Shown: positions 21,243 to 30,655 of the stretch, one piece after another
Layout: each line of letters opens with the position of its first letter
How positions within the stretch are numbered: the first letter of the stretch is position 1
Source of the DNA: Nostoc sp. 'Peltigera membranacea cyanobiont' N6
GTDB lineage: Bacteria > Cyanobacteriota > Cyanobacteriia > Cyanobacteriales > Nostocaceae
Length of the DNA: 64,000 nucleotides
Assembly (NCBI RefSeq): GCF_002949735.1
Contig: NZ_CP026681.1
Location: 3,286,001-3,350,000 of the forward strand
Direction of reading: 5' to 3'
Translations under genes and position numbers: made by a program
The notes under the pieces: generated by a model
The model's input: only the letters and a program-made list of their open reading frames with translations
What the model was told of the DNA's origin: nothing
Database searches by the model: none

Positions 21243-22118
21243 CTATTCAACATCTTTAATGCTGGTTTTGCGTTCTAAAATCTCTTTCAGTACCAAGGTT
21301 ACTACTGCTAGCAACGCCAACAATACAGCCGCAGAGAAAGCAGCTTCGGTTTCATATTGTTTGTAAGCATCTTCTACAAACAGTGGTAAGCTCTGGGTTT
21401 GGTCAGCAATGTTGCCGGATACCACCGAAACCGCCCCGAATTCGCCCATTGCTCTGGCGTTGGTCAAAATTAAACCGTAGAGTAAGCCCCAACGGATGCT
21501 AGGTAAGGTGACACGCCAAAATATCTGCCAATCTTTTGCACCTAGAGTTCTTGCAGCTTCTTCTTGATCTTTACCAAATTCCTCTAAAACGGGAATCACT
21601 TCCCGCGCCACAAAGGGCATACTCACGAAGGCTGTAGCTAGAACCATACCTGGAAAGGCAAAGACAATCTTGATATCATGGGCTTGGAGCCAAGGGCCAA
21701 ACCAGCCATTGCGACCGTAAAGTAGCACAATCATCAATCCTGCGACTACGGGCGAGATGGAAAAAGGCAGGTCAATTATGCTTAGAACTATGGCGCGTCC
21801 AGGAAATTTATGACGAGCGATCGCCCAAGCTGCACATAGCCCAAATACTGTATTCAAGGGCAGAGAAATTACAGCCAGCAACAGTGTCAGCCAAGCTGCA
21901 TGGAGAAAAGCTGGTCGCGTTAGGTTAGATAGAAATGGCCCTGCTCCCTTGCTAAAGGCTTGGACAAAAACGTTGATTGCCGGGATGTATTGAACTAGAG
22001 CTAAATAAGCGATCGCTATCCCAATTAAAACTATGGGAACCCAACTCTTCTGCTCTTTCGGCTTGGCTGTATGTGTATCAGATGCAGATGAATGAAAACT
22101 TGGCTTATCTAGTGTCAT
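21243..22118 (-). CDS. cysW: Sulfate/thiosulfate ABC permease CysW
   Basis: Inner-membrane permease of the sulfate importer, 291 residues with about six membrane segments. The ABC-coupling EAA loop is seen as EEAARTLGAKDWQIFWRVTLPSIRWGLLYG. The first residues overlap the end of cysT by 14 nt, so the two are translationally linked. The pairing with CysT and the upstream binding protein fixes the specificity as sulfate-type oxyanions. The ATPase CysA is not encoded in this window. Confidence 0.92.
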   Translation of the reverse strand: MTLDKPSFHSSASDTHTAKPKEQKSWVPIVLIGIAIAYLALVQYIPAINVFVQAFSKGAGPFLSNLTRPAFLHAAWLTLLLAVISLPLNTVFGLCAAWAIARHKFPGRAIVLSIIDLPFSISPVVAGLMIVLLYGRNGWFGPWLQAHDIKIVFAFPGMVLATAFVSMPFVAREVIPVLEEFGKDQEEAARTLGAKDWQIFWRVTLPSIRWGLLYGLILTNARAMGEFGAVSVVSGNIADQTQSLPLFVEDAYKQYETEAAFSAAVLLALLAVVTLVLKEILERKTSIKDVE

Positions 22119-22965
22119 ATCGCCTTGCCCATGCTTGTAAGAAATTAATTGCCAATAGCAATACCAACGAAATTGATAGTAAAACTATGCCAATTACTGT
22201 TGCACCAGAATAGTCATACTGTTCTAATCGCTGGAAAATCAGCACAGGCGCGATCAAATCTTGATAGGGCGTATTGGAAGAGATAATTACAGTTGACCCA
22301 TATTCCCCAACCGCACGGGAGAAACCCAAGGCAACACCAGTTAAAATCGTCGGAAATAAAGGTGGCAAAATCACTTTCCAAAATGTCTGCCATTGAGAAG
22401 CACCTAGACACCAAGCAGCTTCTTCAATTTCATGTTCCATTTCCTGAAGCACTGGTTGCACAGTTCTCACAATAAAAGGTAGTGAGATAAATATCATTGC
22501 TACCGCTACTCCCGTGCGGGTAAAAGCTACTTTAATTCCCAGTGGTGCTAGTAGCGAACCTATCCAGCCATTATCGCTGTAAACTGTTGCCAGGGTTAAA
22601 CCTGCTACTGAAGTTGGCAGTGCAAAGGGTAAATCTACTGTGGCATCAATCAAGCGTTTTAAGGGAAAGTCGTAGCGAACTAGAACCCAAGCAATTAGAG
22701 TTCCAAATACACCATTGAGTAAGGCAGCAAATATCGCTGTAAAAAAAGTTACGTTGTATGTTGCTAGGGCGATATCACTGGTTGCGATCGCCCAAAATCT
22801 CGCTGGAGGTTCCGTACTCGCTTTCAGGAACATGGCAGCTATGGGGATAAACAACATCACCGTCAAGTATCCAATGGTGATTCGCCAAGTCCAGGGAACC
22901 CGCCCCAATTTCTTCCAGAATGGCGTTTTGCGTTCAACTTCTAAAGAAGGAGATACACTCATCAT
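22105..22965 (-). CDS. cysT: Sulfate/thiosulfate ABC permease CysT
   Basis: Partner permease of CysW; 286 residues, about six membrane segments, with the coupling loop EEAAWCLGASQWQTFWKVILPPLFPTI. It is placed between the binding-protein gene and cysW in the usual cyanobacterial order sbpA-cysT-cysW. The start is one of two consecutive ATG codons. About 210 bp separate it from sbpA, including a 12-bp-arm hairpin near 23050-23080 (AACGCAAAATTTTGCGTCTC) that may modulate read-through. Confidence 0.92.
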   Translation of the reverse strand: MMSVSPSLEVERKTPFWKKLGRVPWTWRITIGYLTVMLFIPIAAMFLKASTEPPARFWAIATSDIALATYNVTFFTAIFAALLNGVFGTLIAWVLVRYDFPLKRLIDATVDLPFALPTSVAGLTLATVYSDNGWIGSLLAPLGIKVAFTRTGVAVAMIFISLPFIVRTVQPVLQEMEHEIEEAAWCLGASQWQTFWKVILPPLFPTILTGVALGFSRAVGEYGSTVIISSNTPYQDLIAPVLIFQRLEQYDYSGATVIGIVLLSISLVLLLAINFLQAWARRYDTR

Positions 22966-23176
22966 AGTTAAACATTTAAAATTGAAATTTCACAAAAAGT
23001 TTTGGCATTGCTGATTGCGGTATGAAAAATAATTTTGCGTAATTTAAAAATCCTTGTAGAAACGCAAAATTTTGCGTCTCTATATCTAGATTTATACCTC
23101 GATTCAGCAATACCGAAGTTTTTTGTCAGTAGTCGGTCTTTTGTTCGCCGACCATTGACAAATGACAAATGACAAA

Positions 23177-24349
23177 TTACTTTTTCTTGGCTTGAATCCG
23201 ATCAAAAATAGCTCCGTCTGCGAAGAACTTCTTATTGATTCCATCCCAACCGCCGAAGTCTGCAACTGTACCCAGAGTTTTCACCTTGGGAAATTTGTCT
23301 GCAACTTCCTTACTTAGAGTCAAAGTATCATCTACTGGTCGGAATCCCAATTTTGCAAACTCCTGTTGAGCCTCTGGAGTATATAGATATTTGACAAAAC
23401 CTTCGGCAACTTCACGCGTACCGTGCTTATCTACATTTTTGTCTACTACTGCGATCGGATTATCAATGGAGATATTCACATCAGGGACGATCGCAGTCAA
23501 CTTTTCACCCTTTTGTTCTGCCAATATAATCTCATTTTCATAGTTAATCAGGGCATCACCTTGACCCTGCTTGAAAAATGCGTCAGTAGCTTCACGAGCA
23601 TCTTTAGTTAGCAAGGGCACATTTTTGTACACTTTGGTAACAAACTCAGTCGCTTTAGCATCATCTCCACCAGTTTTAATCACTGAATTCCAAAGAGCTA
23701 AGAAATTCCAGCGAGCAACTCCTGATGTTTTCGGATCGGCAGTAATTAGTTTTATACCGTCTTTAGATAAATCTTCCCAGGTCTTGATATTTTTAGGATT
23801 GCCTGGACGTGTAACTAATGCTGCCACTGATTTTGAAACAATACCATTGTTGGGAACTTCCTTTTCCCATCCTGGCTGAATCAATCCAGCCTTCTCAATC
23901 TTTGAGGTGTCTCCAGCTAGCGCCAAGTGGACGACATCTGCTTCCAAACCATCAATAACGGCACGAGTTTGGGAACCAGATCCACCATAGCTTTGTTTGA
24001 AGACGACAGTTTGATTATGATCTTTCTTCCACTGTTCGACAAATTTAGGAATAATTGCTTCGTGAGCCGCTTTGGTGACAGCAAAGGAAACCAGAGTTAG
24101 TTCAACATTATCTTTGGTTGCAGCCACAGGAGCAGCACTAGGGGTTTCAGAAGAAGGATTACTCCCAGTTTCACCACCGGAGCAGGCAGCAAGCGCCACA
24201 CTCAACACAGTACCTACTAAAAAGAGTGATACAAAGCTTTTGAGCGAATTTATTCTGAACCGATATGTTCTACGTTCAGCGTAGATGCGAAGCATCTTGT
24301 CGTAAGACATCGCTTGTAACCTTTTCAGTGGGCGTTGCCACAAACTCAT
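23177..24349 (-). CDS. sbpA: Periplasmic sulfate-binding lipoprotein
   Basis: Solute-binding protein of the sulfate importer. The mature part shows family motifs (KQSYGGSGSQTRAVIDGLEADVV, RPGNPKNIKTWEDL, ADPKTSGVARWNFLA). The signal is a lipoprotein type: hydrophobic run then lipobox ALAAC with Cys56. The annotated 390 residues include a 33-residue N-terminal stretch that looks partly repeat-derived: DNA at about 24268-24305 holds the palindromes CTACGTTCAGCGTAG and GATGCGAAGCATC. The true start may be Met14 or Met19. A 7-bp TGACAAA tandem repeat (about 23155-23178) runs right up to the stop codon. Confidence 0.9.
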   Translation of the reverse strand: MSLWQRPLKRLQAMSYDKMLRIYAERRTYRFRINSLKSFVSLFLVGTVLSVALAACSGGETGSNPSSETPSAAPVAATKDNVELTLVSFAVTKAAHEAIIPKFVEQWKKDHNQTVVFKQSYGGSGSQTRAVIDGLEADVVHLALAGDTSKIEKAGLIQPGWEKEVPNNGIVSKSVAALVTRPGNPKNIKTWEDLSKDGIKLITADPKTSGVARWNFLALWNSVIKTGGDDAKATEFVTKVYKNVPLLTKDAREATDAFFKQGQGDALINYENEIILAEQKGEKLTAIVPDVNISIDNPIAVVDKNVDKHGTREVAEGFVKYLYTPEAQQEFAKLGFRPVDDTLTLSKEVADKFPKVKTLGTVADFGGWDGINKKFFADGAIFDRIQAKKK

Positions 24350-24840
24350 TCTATTTTCTCCGCTAAATCTACAAGTAGTCGATGGGAATACAGTTATATA
24401 CTGTTTATCATACTGGATGATTACATGTATCTAGTTGCAAACACTAATAAACCTCATATTCTTTATCGAGAACATGGTGATTTTACCAGTTCTATGAAAA
24501 ATTACAATGCTTTTATTTTCAACTATCAAGTTGTCATCACAATCGGCTATTTAGTAGATCAAGCAACTTGCTAGGGAATGAACCGCAATATTTACCTGAA
24601 AATAGCTGTAAATTAAGTAAGTCGGTGTGAATATTTATCATTAAGATCGGGCAGGAAGCAGGGAGCAGGAGGCATGAGGCAAGAGGACTTTAGTCTACTT
24701 TAATTTTATTAACATAGTTTTGTTTTTCCCAGTCGTTCTATTTACTCAATATGAAAAGTAGGAAAAACAAAACCCATTTAGATACTTTCTAAATGGGAAA
24801 ATTCTGGTTAATTTTTGAATTAGCTAACAAGATCGGATTC
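24350..24840. other. Spacer with truncated MITE-like end
   Basis: Promoter region of sbpA plus the 3' flank of the amidotransferase gene. At 24708-24746, AACATAGTTTTGTTTTTCC...GTCGTTCTATTTACT resembles one end of the 141-bp element found at 26440 and 59193, so it is probably a decayed or truncated copy. An open frame at 24335-24574 shows no family resemblance. Confidence 0.5.
24761..24797 (-). terminator. Terminator of amidotransferase gene
   Basis: Perfect 10-bp stem CCCATTTAGA (24773-24782) / TCTAAATGGG (24788-24797) with a 5-base loop. Read on the minus strand it is followed by TTTTGTTTTT. It lies 44 bp past the stop of the minus-strand amidotransferase gene. Confidence 0.8.
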
Positions 24841-25620
24841 TTAGCTGAATACATATTCCAGGGGTAGTCCATCCTGAAAAACTAGTAATTCTCCTGGTTG
24901 GATTCGCGTCCAAACTTCGTTGTCAGTGAGAGGTGTGGTAGCAATGACAGCAACGCGATCGCGTTCGGTAGTCACTTCCCGAAAATCTACGGTCATGTCT
25001 TGATCGATTAAATGGGCAGCTGCAAAGGGGGCTTGGCGGACAATGTAGCTGAGGTTGGTTGAACAATGAGCAAAAAAGTGTTCTCCATCAGACAATAAGT
25101 AATTGAATATACCTATATGTGCAATCGCATCACTAATTTGTTTTAGTACAGGGTAAAGTTTCTTGATGTCAGGCTTACCATCAGGAAAGCGCGATCGCAA
25201 TGTTTCTAGCATCATGCAGAATGCTTTTTCACTATCTGTATCACCTACGGCTTGATAAAAACCCAAATTTTCGGGATCAAAATTTGGCAAATTACCATTG
25301 TGGGCAAACACCCAATACTGACCCCACAATTCTCTGCGGAAAGGATGACAGTTGTGTAGGGCAATTTCACCCTGAGTAGCTTTGCGGATATGGGCTATGA
25401 CATGGGTTGAGTGGATAGGATAACTCCGCACCAACTCCGCTACCGGAGAAGCAATAGAAGGCTGGGCATCTAAAAACATCCGACATCCCTTTCCTTCAAA
25501 GAAAGCAATGCCCCAACCATCGCTATGATGATCTGTTCTTCCTCCCCGTGCAGAAAACCCTTCAAAAGAAAAGCAAATATCCGTTGGAACATTGCAATTC
25601 ATTCCGAGCAATTGACACAT
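24841..25620 (-). CDS. Class II glutamine amidotransferase (YafJ-like)
   Basis: A 259-residue Ntn-type glutaminase domain. The start is set at the ATG at 25620 because this places the catalytic Cys at residue 2 (MCQLLGMN), as the family requires; the longer frame would add six residues before it. Other family motifs are DGWGIAF, HIRKATQG, HNCHPF and FAHNGNL. The family includes YafJ and the EgtC-type hydrolases. There is no linked acceptor domain and no ergothioneine genes nearby, so the physiological substrate is unknown. Confidence 0.88.
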   Translation of the reverse strand: MCQLLGMNCNVPTDICFSFEGFSARGGRTDHHSDGWGIAFFEGKGCRMFLDAQPSIASPVAELVRSYPIHSTHVIAHIRKATQGEIALHNCHPFRRELWGQYWVFAHNGNLPNFDPENLGFYQAVGDTDSEKAFCMMLETLRSRFPDGKPDIKKLYPVLKQISDAIAHIGIFNYLLSDGEHFFAHCSTNLSYIVRQAPFAAAHLIDQDMTVDFREVTTERDRVAVIATTPLTDNEVWTRIQPGELLVFQDGLPLEYVFS

Positions 25621-26120
25621 GGATGTTGTCGCTCTCAATTTTTGACTAAGTTCTCAGAATCAAGATACTTCAGAATGCTGTATTGATTCTGGAGCGATCG
25701 CTTCAATCTTAGAATTTCATGAGCATGTGACATTGGGAAGAGGACTTGGGGACAAGGAGAATTGGGGACAAGGAGAATTGGGGACAAGGGAAAAGACTTG
25801 TTTCAAGTTCTCACCTCTTGTCCCCCTGCCTCTTTTTCAATTACCGTAACAGGAAAAGTCAGAGATTTAGTCAAGTAGCAGAGGTAGTGACTGTATCAAA
25901 TAATCTTTATACGAATTTTTGAACTACATACTTGGCAATAACAGTATTTGTTCGGTTAGGTGGGAAAAGTGGGTTTGGTAGGATCTTTCGTAAGAACCCT
26001 TGATTAACCTGTTAATAAGCTGTAGATTGGTTGTGTACTAATATCCAACTTTAAAAAATTTAAAAATTATAACATAATAATCAGTAAAAATTCAAGGGTT
26101 GGAGATTGCTTCTTCACAAA

Positions 26121-26419
26121 ATGCGTAGGCGTAGCCAGCCGTAGGCATCGCCAAACAAGTCAATGCGATCGCCAAACAAGTAAATGCGATCGCTAAACAA
26201 GTAAATGCGATCGCCAAACAAGTCAATGCGAACGCTAAACAAGTCAATGCGATCGCCAAACAAGTCAATGCGATCGCTAAACAAGTTATTGTTTACAACT
26301 TAGAGACGGGAGGCTTGAACTACATCTCTGACAATCTTTTGTCACTGAGGTTCACTCGATTTGCCACCATTCAAGGCAGCCCCGCACTGAATGCCAGCGA
26401 TTTTCAGATTATCGCCTAG
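26121..26419 (+). pseudogene. HIP1-bearing 21-bp tandem array in a start-less reading frame
   Basis: Six 21-bp units at 26156-26281, most containing GCGATCGC, read in frame as QVNAIAK heptads. They run without a stop into VIVYNLETGGLNYIS...GSPALNASDFQIIA and end at TAG 26417-26419. The C-terminal ALNASDF pattern resembles ends of hemolysin-type calcium-binding or surface proteins. There is no ATG, GTG or TTG before the array, and a stop lies at 26132-26134 just upstream, inside a dispersed repeat (26121-26152). I read this as the remnant 3' end of a gene whose front was lost. Confidence 0.5.
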
Positions 26420-26439
26420 CTAGGGCAAACTCATCTAAT

Positions 26440-26580
26440 TAAGTAGAACAGGGTAAATAATTAAAGGTTTGTAGTGAGAACTTTAGTTCTCAAATCAGGA
26501 CTAAAGTCCTTACTACGAACTGATTTTCGCTAAAGTTACATTACTTTACATAGTTTGTTTTTTTCAAGTCGTTCTACTTA
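26440..26580. mobile_element. 141-bp MITE, copy 1
   Basis: Short non-coding element bounded by terminal inverted repeats TAAGTAGAAC / GTTCTACTTA. It contains internal palindromes (GAACTTTAGTTC and GGACTAAAGTCC). An almost identical copy lies in opposite orientation at 59193-59333. It has no coding capacity, so it must depend on a transposase in trans. Confidence 0.8.
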
Positions 26581-26829
26581 GTATTGACAAAACACTGTTT
26601 TTATGGGTTTTTTGTCGGTCAGCGCGATCGCTTTTGATGCAGGTGAAAATTATAATCTTAATCACTGCGATCGCCTTTGGTGCAAGTGAAGAGGACACGG
26701 GGAAACCCCACGGATAAATCTTCTAACGCAACCATCAAAGATTTGCGGTGGTGTCCTTTCGCCGATAACACACGCTACATCTGTGGCGATCGTTCTTTAA
26801 ATTGGTATAAGTGATAACTGTTTCTGTCT

Positions 26830-27046
26830 ACCCTGTAGCAACTTCCGTCTACCCTGTAGGAGCTTCTGCCAAGACGTTTCGGTGTTTCGCGCAGGCTGTA
26901 GCAACTTCCGTCTTCTCTGTAGGAGCTTCTGCCAAGACGTTTCGGTGTTTCGCGCAGGCTGTAGCAACTTCCGTCTTCTCTGTAGGAGCTTCTGCCTTCA
27001 CGTTTCGGTGTTTCGCGCAGGCTGTAGCAACTTTTGCCTTCACCTT
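26830..27046. repeat. 63-bp direct tandem repeat
   Basis: Units beginning GGAGCTTCTGCC at 26859, 26922 and 26985, with partial units on both flanks; the copies are nearly identical. Because 63 is a multiple of three, frames stay open on both strands (26811-27101 plus and 26849-27043 minus). The predicted peptides are pure repeats with no family resemblance, so I do not call a gene. Confidence 0.75.
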
Positions 27047-27305
27047 CTTGCGTGCTTCTCAGACTGTAAAGGCTTGCTTAAGAGTTATTAGTGAACAGTA
27101 AACAGTTATAGGAATCCGGTTTGATTTTTGAACAGATACGTAGTGGCGTGTCAAGCTTAAAATAGTGCATTAAGAATAAAGCAGAAAGTATTGATTTATC
27201 TCAATTTTCTCAAAAATCTATTGCAACATTTTAGTCTTGACACGCTACTAGGGTGCGTTAGCGACAGCGTAACGCACCAAATCCTTTTATCCTTAGCGTA
27301 GCCCA

Positions 27306-27836
27306 TTACGAATTACCTGAAAACATCTGCTGTAAATATTGCTCGTAGCCTAGTTGTTCTAGTTTTTCTTGCTTTGCAACTACTGATTCACATAAGGTTT
27401 GGCGATATTGTTGCACTTTTTCTAGCAATTCTGGCTGCTGAGTTGCGAGGATTTGTACTGCTAGAAGTCCGGCATTTTTGGCATTACCGATCGCCACTGT
27501 TGCCACAGGAATACCCGCAGGCATTTGTAAAATAGAATACAAAGAATCCACACCTTGTAAGTTTCGGGTGGGTATAGGAACACCGATGACAGGAAGTGGA
27601 GTTAAAGACGCTACCATTCCCGGTAGATGAGCAGCACCGCCGGCACCGGCAATAATCACCTTAATACCGCGTTGGTGTGCAAGTTGAGCGTATTGCACCA
27701 TGCGTTCTGGAGTACGATGAGCAGAAACGATCGCCACTTCGCTTTCAACGCCAAATTCTTCACAAACTGCGATCGCGTCTTTCATAGTGGGCAAATCCGA
27801 ATCGCTGCCCATGATAATACCAACTAGGGGAGTCAT
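27306..27836 (-). CDS. purE: N5-carboxyaminoimidazole ribonucleotide mutase
   Basis: Purine synthesis step converting N5-CAIR to CAIR. The 176-residue protein has the family's GIIMGSDSDLPTMKDA start (substrate-binding Ser/Asp), the SAHRTPERM motif with the catalytic His, and GAGGAAHLPGMVAS. Length is normal for class I PurE. It is monocistronic here: purK is not adjacent. It is divergent from nagA with about 145 bp between starts. Confidence 0.96.
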   Translation of the reverse strand: MTPLVGIIMGSDSDLPTMKDAIAVCEEFGVESEVAIVSAHRTPERMVQYAQLAHQRGIKVIIAGAGGAAHLPGMVASLTPLPVIGVPIPTRNLQGVDSLYSILQMPAGIPVATVAIGNAKNAGLLAVQILATQQPELLEKVQQYRQTLCESVVAKQEKLEQLGYEQYLQQMFSGNS

Positions 27837-27981
27837 AATAATTAAAAATTTAAAATTTAAAATTCAAAATTATTTGAGGTAGGTTATGCCGATAATCATC
27901 TCATCTATTGGCGTTGTTTGAATTGATTTATTGATATTGGTTGCATCTAAAATCAGATTTAGCTATCTTCTCGTTAGTGTG

Positions 27982-29202
27982 ATGACCCAAGTAATAGAAA
28001 ATCCTGTAGATATTATCAATGCTAGAGTGCCTGGTTATAAAGATTTGCAGATGCTCTTGGTTAACCAACAGGGCATAATTGAGCAAATCTTGCCGATGGG
28101 TACATTAGAAGCACGCAGCCGTGCATCCATAATAAATGTTGCTGGCGACTGGATTTCATTGGGTGGCGTTGATTTGCAAATTAATGGTGCTTTGGGATTG
28201 GCATTTCCTGATTTGACGGCTGAAAATGCTCATTTACTGGTAAAAATCTCACAATTTTTGTGGGATGTCGGGGTAGATGGATTTTTACCAACACTTGTGA
28301 CAACTTCAGTAGAAAATATTCAGCGATCGCTTGCTATTATTGCTGAATTTCTTCCCAATCAACCAGCAGGTGCAAAGATTCTGGGAGTACACCTAGAAGG
28401 GCCATTTTTGAATTTGCAAAAGCGCGGCGCACATCCAGCAGAGTATCTCTTACCCCTGACAATGGATCGGGTAAAGCAGGTTTTGGGTGATTATGCCCAT
28501 GTTGTGAAAGTCATCACCTTAGCACCAGAGTTAGATTTCACTGGCGAAGTAATTCCATATTTGCGTTCTCTGGGAATCATTGTCAGTTTAGGGCATTCTC
28601 AGGCAACATCTACCCAAGGGCAATGTGCCTTTAAACAGGGGGCAACGATGGTAACTCATGCTTTCAACGCCATGCCAGCATTACATCACCGCGAACCAGG
28701 TTTATTAGGGGCAGCAATTATCCATCCTGATGTAATGTGTGGTTTTATTGCTGATGGCGAACACGTTTCGCCCACGATGCTGCAAATTTTACTTCGCGCT
28801 AGCGATCGAGAACAAGGACTGTTTCTCGTCAGCGATGCCCTTTCGCCTCTGGGGCTACCCGATGGCGTGTATCCTTGGGATAGTCGGCAAATTGAAGTTA
28901 AAAACGGTACGGCACGACTAGCCGATGGCACTTTGTCGGGGACGACTTTACCCTTGTTGGTGGGAGTGCAAAATTTGGTGAAGTGGGGAATTTGTGACGT
29001 AGAAAGTGCGATCGCTTTAGCTACTAATGCACCTAGAAAAGCGATTGGTTTACCAGGAATTATTAAGAGTCAATCCGCTAACTTATTACGCTGGCATTGG
29101 GATGAAACTACAAAAGAATTAACTTGGCAACGTGCGATCGCAGCAGTTGCGATCGTGAAGCCAGAAGCTGAAAATTTATCTGTTACTCTCAACTCCATAT
29201 AG
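27982..29202 (+). CDS. nagA: N-acetylglucosamine-6-phosphate deacetylase
   Basis: Removes acetate from GlcNAc-6-phosphate in amino-sugar and cell-wall recycling. Family motifs are QINGALGLAF (metal-site region), HLEGPFLN, LGHSQAT, THAFNAMPALHHREPG and VSDALSPLG. I choose the ATG at 27982 (MTQVIENP, 406 residues); the longer frame from 27931 adds a poorly supported leader. No nagB or sugar transporter is beside it. Confidence 0.93.
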   Translation: MTQVIENPVDIINARVPGYKDLQMLLVNQQGIIEQILPMGTLEARSRASIINVAGDWISLGGVDLQINGALGLAFPDLTAENAHLLVKISQFLWDVGVDGFLPTLVTTSVENIQRSLAIIAEFLPNQPAGAKILGVHLEGPFLNLQKRGAHPAEYLLPLTMDRVKQVLGDYAHVVKVITLAPELDFTGEVIPYLRSLGIIVSLGHSQATSTQGQCAFKQGATMVTHAFNAMPALHHREPGLLGAAIIHPDVMCGFIADGEHVSPTMLQILLRASDREQGLFLVSDALSPLGLPDGVYPWDSRQIEVKNGTARLADGTLSGTTLPLLVGVQNLVKWGICDVESAIALATNAPRKAIGLPGIIKSQSANLLRWHWDETTKELTWQRAIAAVAIVKPEAENLSVTLNSI

Positions 29203-29509
29203 GATTACTATTTGATTTTTGAACGAAATTAGGTATTGTCGAGTGTGTTAGAACAGAGTTCGTAACGCACTGTTATCAAGGGTTTGATTTTTGAAAAAAT
29301 ATAAGTATTTGTAGGGTGTGTTAGACGGAACGTCGTAACGCACCATCAGCTTGGGATGGTGCGTTAGCGTAGCGTAACGCACCCTACCTAAGATTTCAAA
29401 AATCAAATACTAGTCCTATACTTCCAAAGTACGGAAAAAGGAAAGGGTTTTTATCATCCCTTTCCTCTTAACCTGAGTGGAGTCGAAACTAGAATTACAA
29501 ATTATTGAT
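29203..29509. repeat. Spacer with GTGCGTTA palindromic repeats
   Basis: Convergent spacer. It holds TTTGATTTTTGAA modules at about 29211 and 29284 and an inverted one at about 29393-29408. Between them is a hairpin built from GGTGCGTTAGCG / CGTAACGCACC. The same modules recur at about 27119 and 27250, so this is a dispersed composite repeat. Confidence 0.65.
29433..29466 (-). terminator. Terminator of M50 protease gene
   Basis: Stem GGAAAGGG (29440-29447) / CCCTTTCC (29458-29465), followed on the minus strand by a run of Ts. It is positioned 44 bp downstream of the minus-strand site-2 protease gene. Confidence 0.7.
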
Positions 29510-30655
29510 CTATGCAGGGTTCGGTTGAGTTCGGCTTTGCAGTAGTTGGATAATTGCAGCTTTTTCTAAGATTCCAACTAGAACGCCATTCTTACGAATC
29601 ACGGGAAGCACAGATAGCTTTTGTTGTTCGAGTAACTGCATTACTTCCAGCAGAGGTTGATCGGATTGGACTGTGGTAGATTCAGTAATTGGTCGCATGA
29701 CTTCTTTGACTTGAGTTTCTGACCACAGTGCTGTTGGAATGCTTTGTAAATTATCAACTGCGTAGGCGAAGCCCACCGAAGGTATCGCACCTACTAATTG
29801 TCCATCATCATCAGTCACTAAGAACCGATGCCAGTTTTGCCCACTTATGACTCGCTCATCGGCAAACTCTCTCAGGCTAAGATTAGCAGATACAATCGGG
29901 CTATCAATAGTTACAGCATCTTCAGCAGTCAAACCTGTAAGTTTTTCTTGCACTCTGGCAAATTGAGCCGCATTACCAGCATTTTGCAACAAGAAGAAGC
30001 CAACTAACAAGTTCCAGAAGTTACCGAAGCTGCCAAAGAATAGTAGGGGAACTATACCGGAAAGAATTGCTACCCAACCAAAGATTTGCCCAACTCGACT
30101 CGCAAAGGTTACACCTTTATAAGGATTTCCTGTAATTTTCCAAACAATAGCTTTCAGTATATTTCCGCCATCTAAGGGTAAGCCAGGAATCAGGTTAAAT
30201 AGGGCTAATGCTAAGTTAACAGAAGCGAGAACACCAAGTATTGCTGCTAACGGGCCTGATGCAGTAGTAGTAACGCCAATAGCTGTAACGATACCACATA
30301 GTAGTAAGCTTACCATTGGGCCAGCGATCGCTACCCAGAAAGCCTCACCAGGGGTTTTTGACTCTTTTTCTAAGCTAGCCAAACCGCCAAATATAAACAG
30401 TGTGATGGATTTGACATCAATACCCTGACGAATTGCAACGAAACTGTGGCCTAATTCATGGGCGACGACAGAGGCAAATAACATCAGCGCTGTCATCAAT
30501 CCTAGTAGCAAAGCTAACCCCGCAGACAATTGGGGAAATTGTGCCGCCAGTCCACTGCTATAGCTCCAAGTTACTAAACCCAGAACTAAAAACCATGACG
30601 GATGGATATAGAAGGGAATTCCGAAGAGATTACCAACGCGAATTGTGCCATTCAT
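29510..30655 (-). CDS. M50 site-2-type metalloprotease with CBS domains
   Basis: A 381-residue multipass membrane protease. The zinc motif HELGH is at residues 66-70 and the third ligand lies in LIPGLPLDGGNIL (about 158-170). Membrane segments cover the first 220 residues, and a cytosolic CBS pair fills the C-terminus, which may sense adenine nucleotides. Such proteases release membrane-bound regulators. In the first CBS domain, between GQLVGAI and VDNLQ, eight residues (PSVGFAYA) are encoded by a dispersed repeat at about 29760-29790, apparently an in-frame insertion. Confidence 0.92.
   Translation of the reverse strand: MNGTIRVGNLFGIPFYIHPSWFLVLGLVTWSYSSGLAAQFPQLSAGLALLLGLMTALMLFASVVAHELGHSFVAIRQGIDVKSITLFIFGGLASLEKESKTPGEAFWVAIAGPMVSLLLCGIVTAIGVTTTASGPLAAILGVLASVNLALALFNLIPGLPLDGGNILKAIVWKITGNPYKGVTFASRVGQIFGWVAILSGIVPLLFFGSFGNFWNLLVGFFLLQNAGNAAQFARVQEKLTGLTAEDAVTIDSPIVSANLSLREFADERVISGQNWHRFLVTDDDGQLVGAIPSVGFAYAVDNLQSIPTALWSETQVKEVMRPITESTTVQSDQPLLEVMQLLEQQKLSVLPVIRKNGVLVGILEKAAIIQLLQSRTQPNPA

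Larger units (their letters stand above)
25621..27305. other. 1.7-kb repeat-rich spacer
   Basis: No intact gene is recognised. It contains GGGGACAAGGAGAATT-type tandem units (about 25740-25800) facing a complementary CTTGTCCCC stretch near 25820, a HIP1 tandem array inside a broken reading frame, a full 141-bp MITE, a 63-bp tandem repeat, and a GTGCGTTAGCG...CGTAACGCAC palindrome at about 27250-27278. Several are listed separately. Confidence 0.7.

Noticed and set aside
26150..26290. CRISPR array
   Set aside because: The 21-bp units are contiguous, without unique spacers, and no cas genes occur in the window.
26690..26815. Short GTG-started frame ending in RWCPFADNTRYICGDRSLNW
   Set aside because: About 39 codons with no clear ribosome binding site; the sequence looks protein-like, perhaps a gene remnant, but support is too thin.
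26811..27101. 96-residue repetitive open frame
   Set aside because: It is a by-product of the 63-bp tandem repeat; opposite-strand frames are equally open and nothing resembles a protein family.
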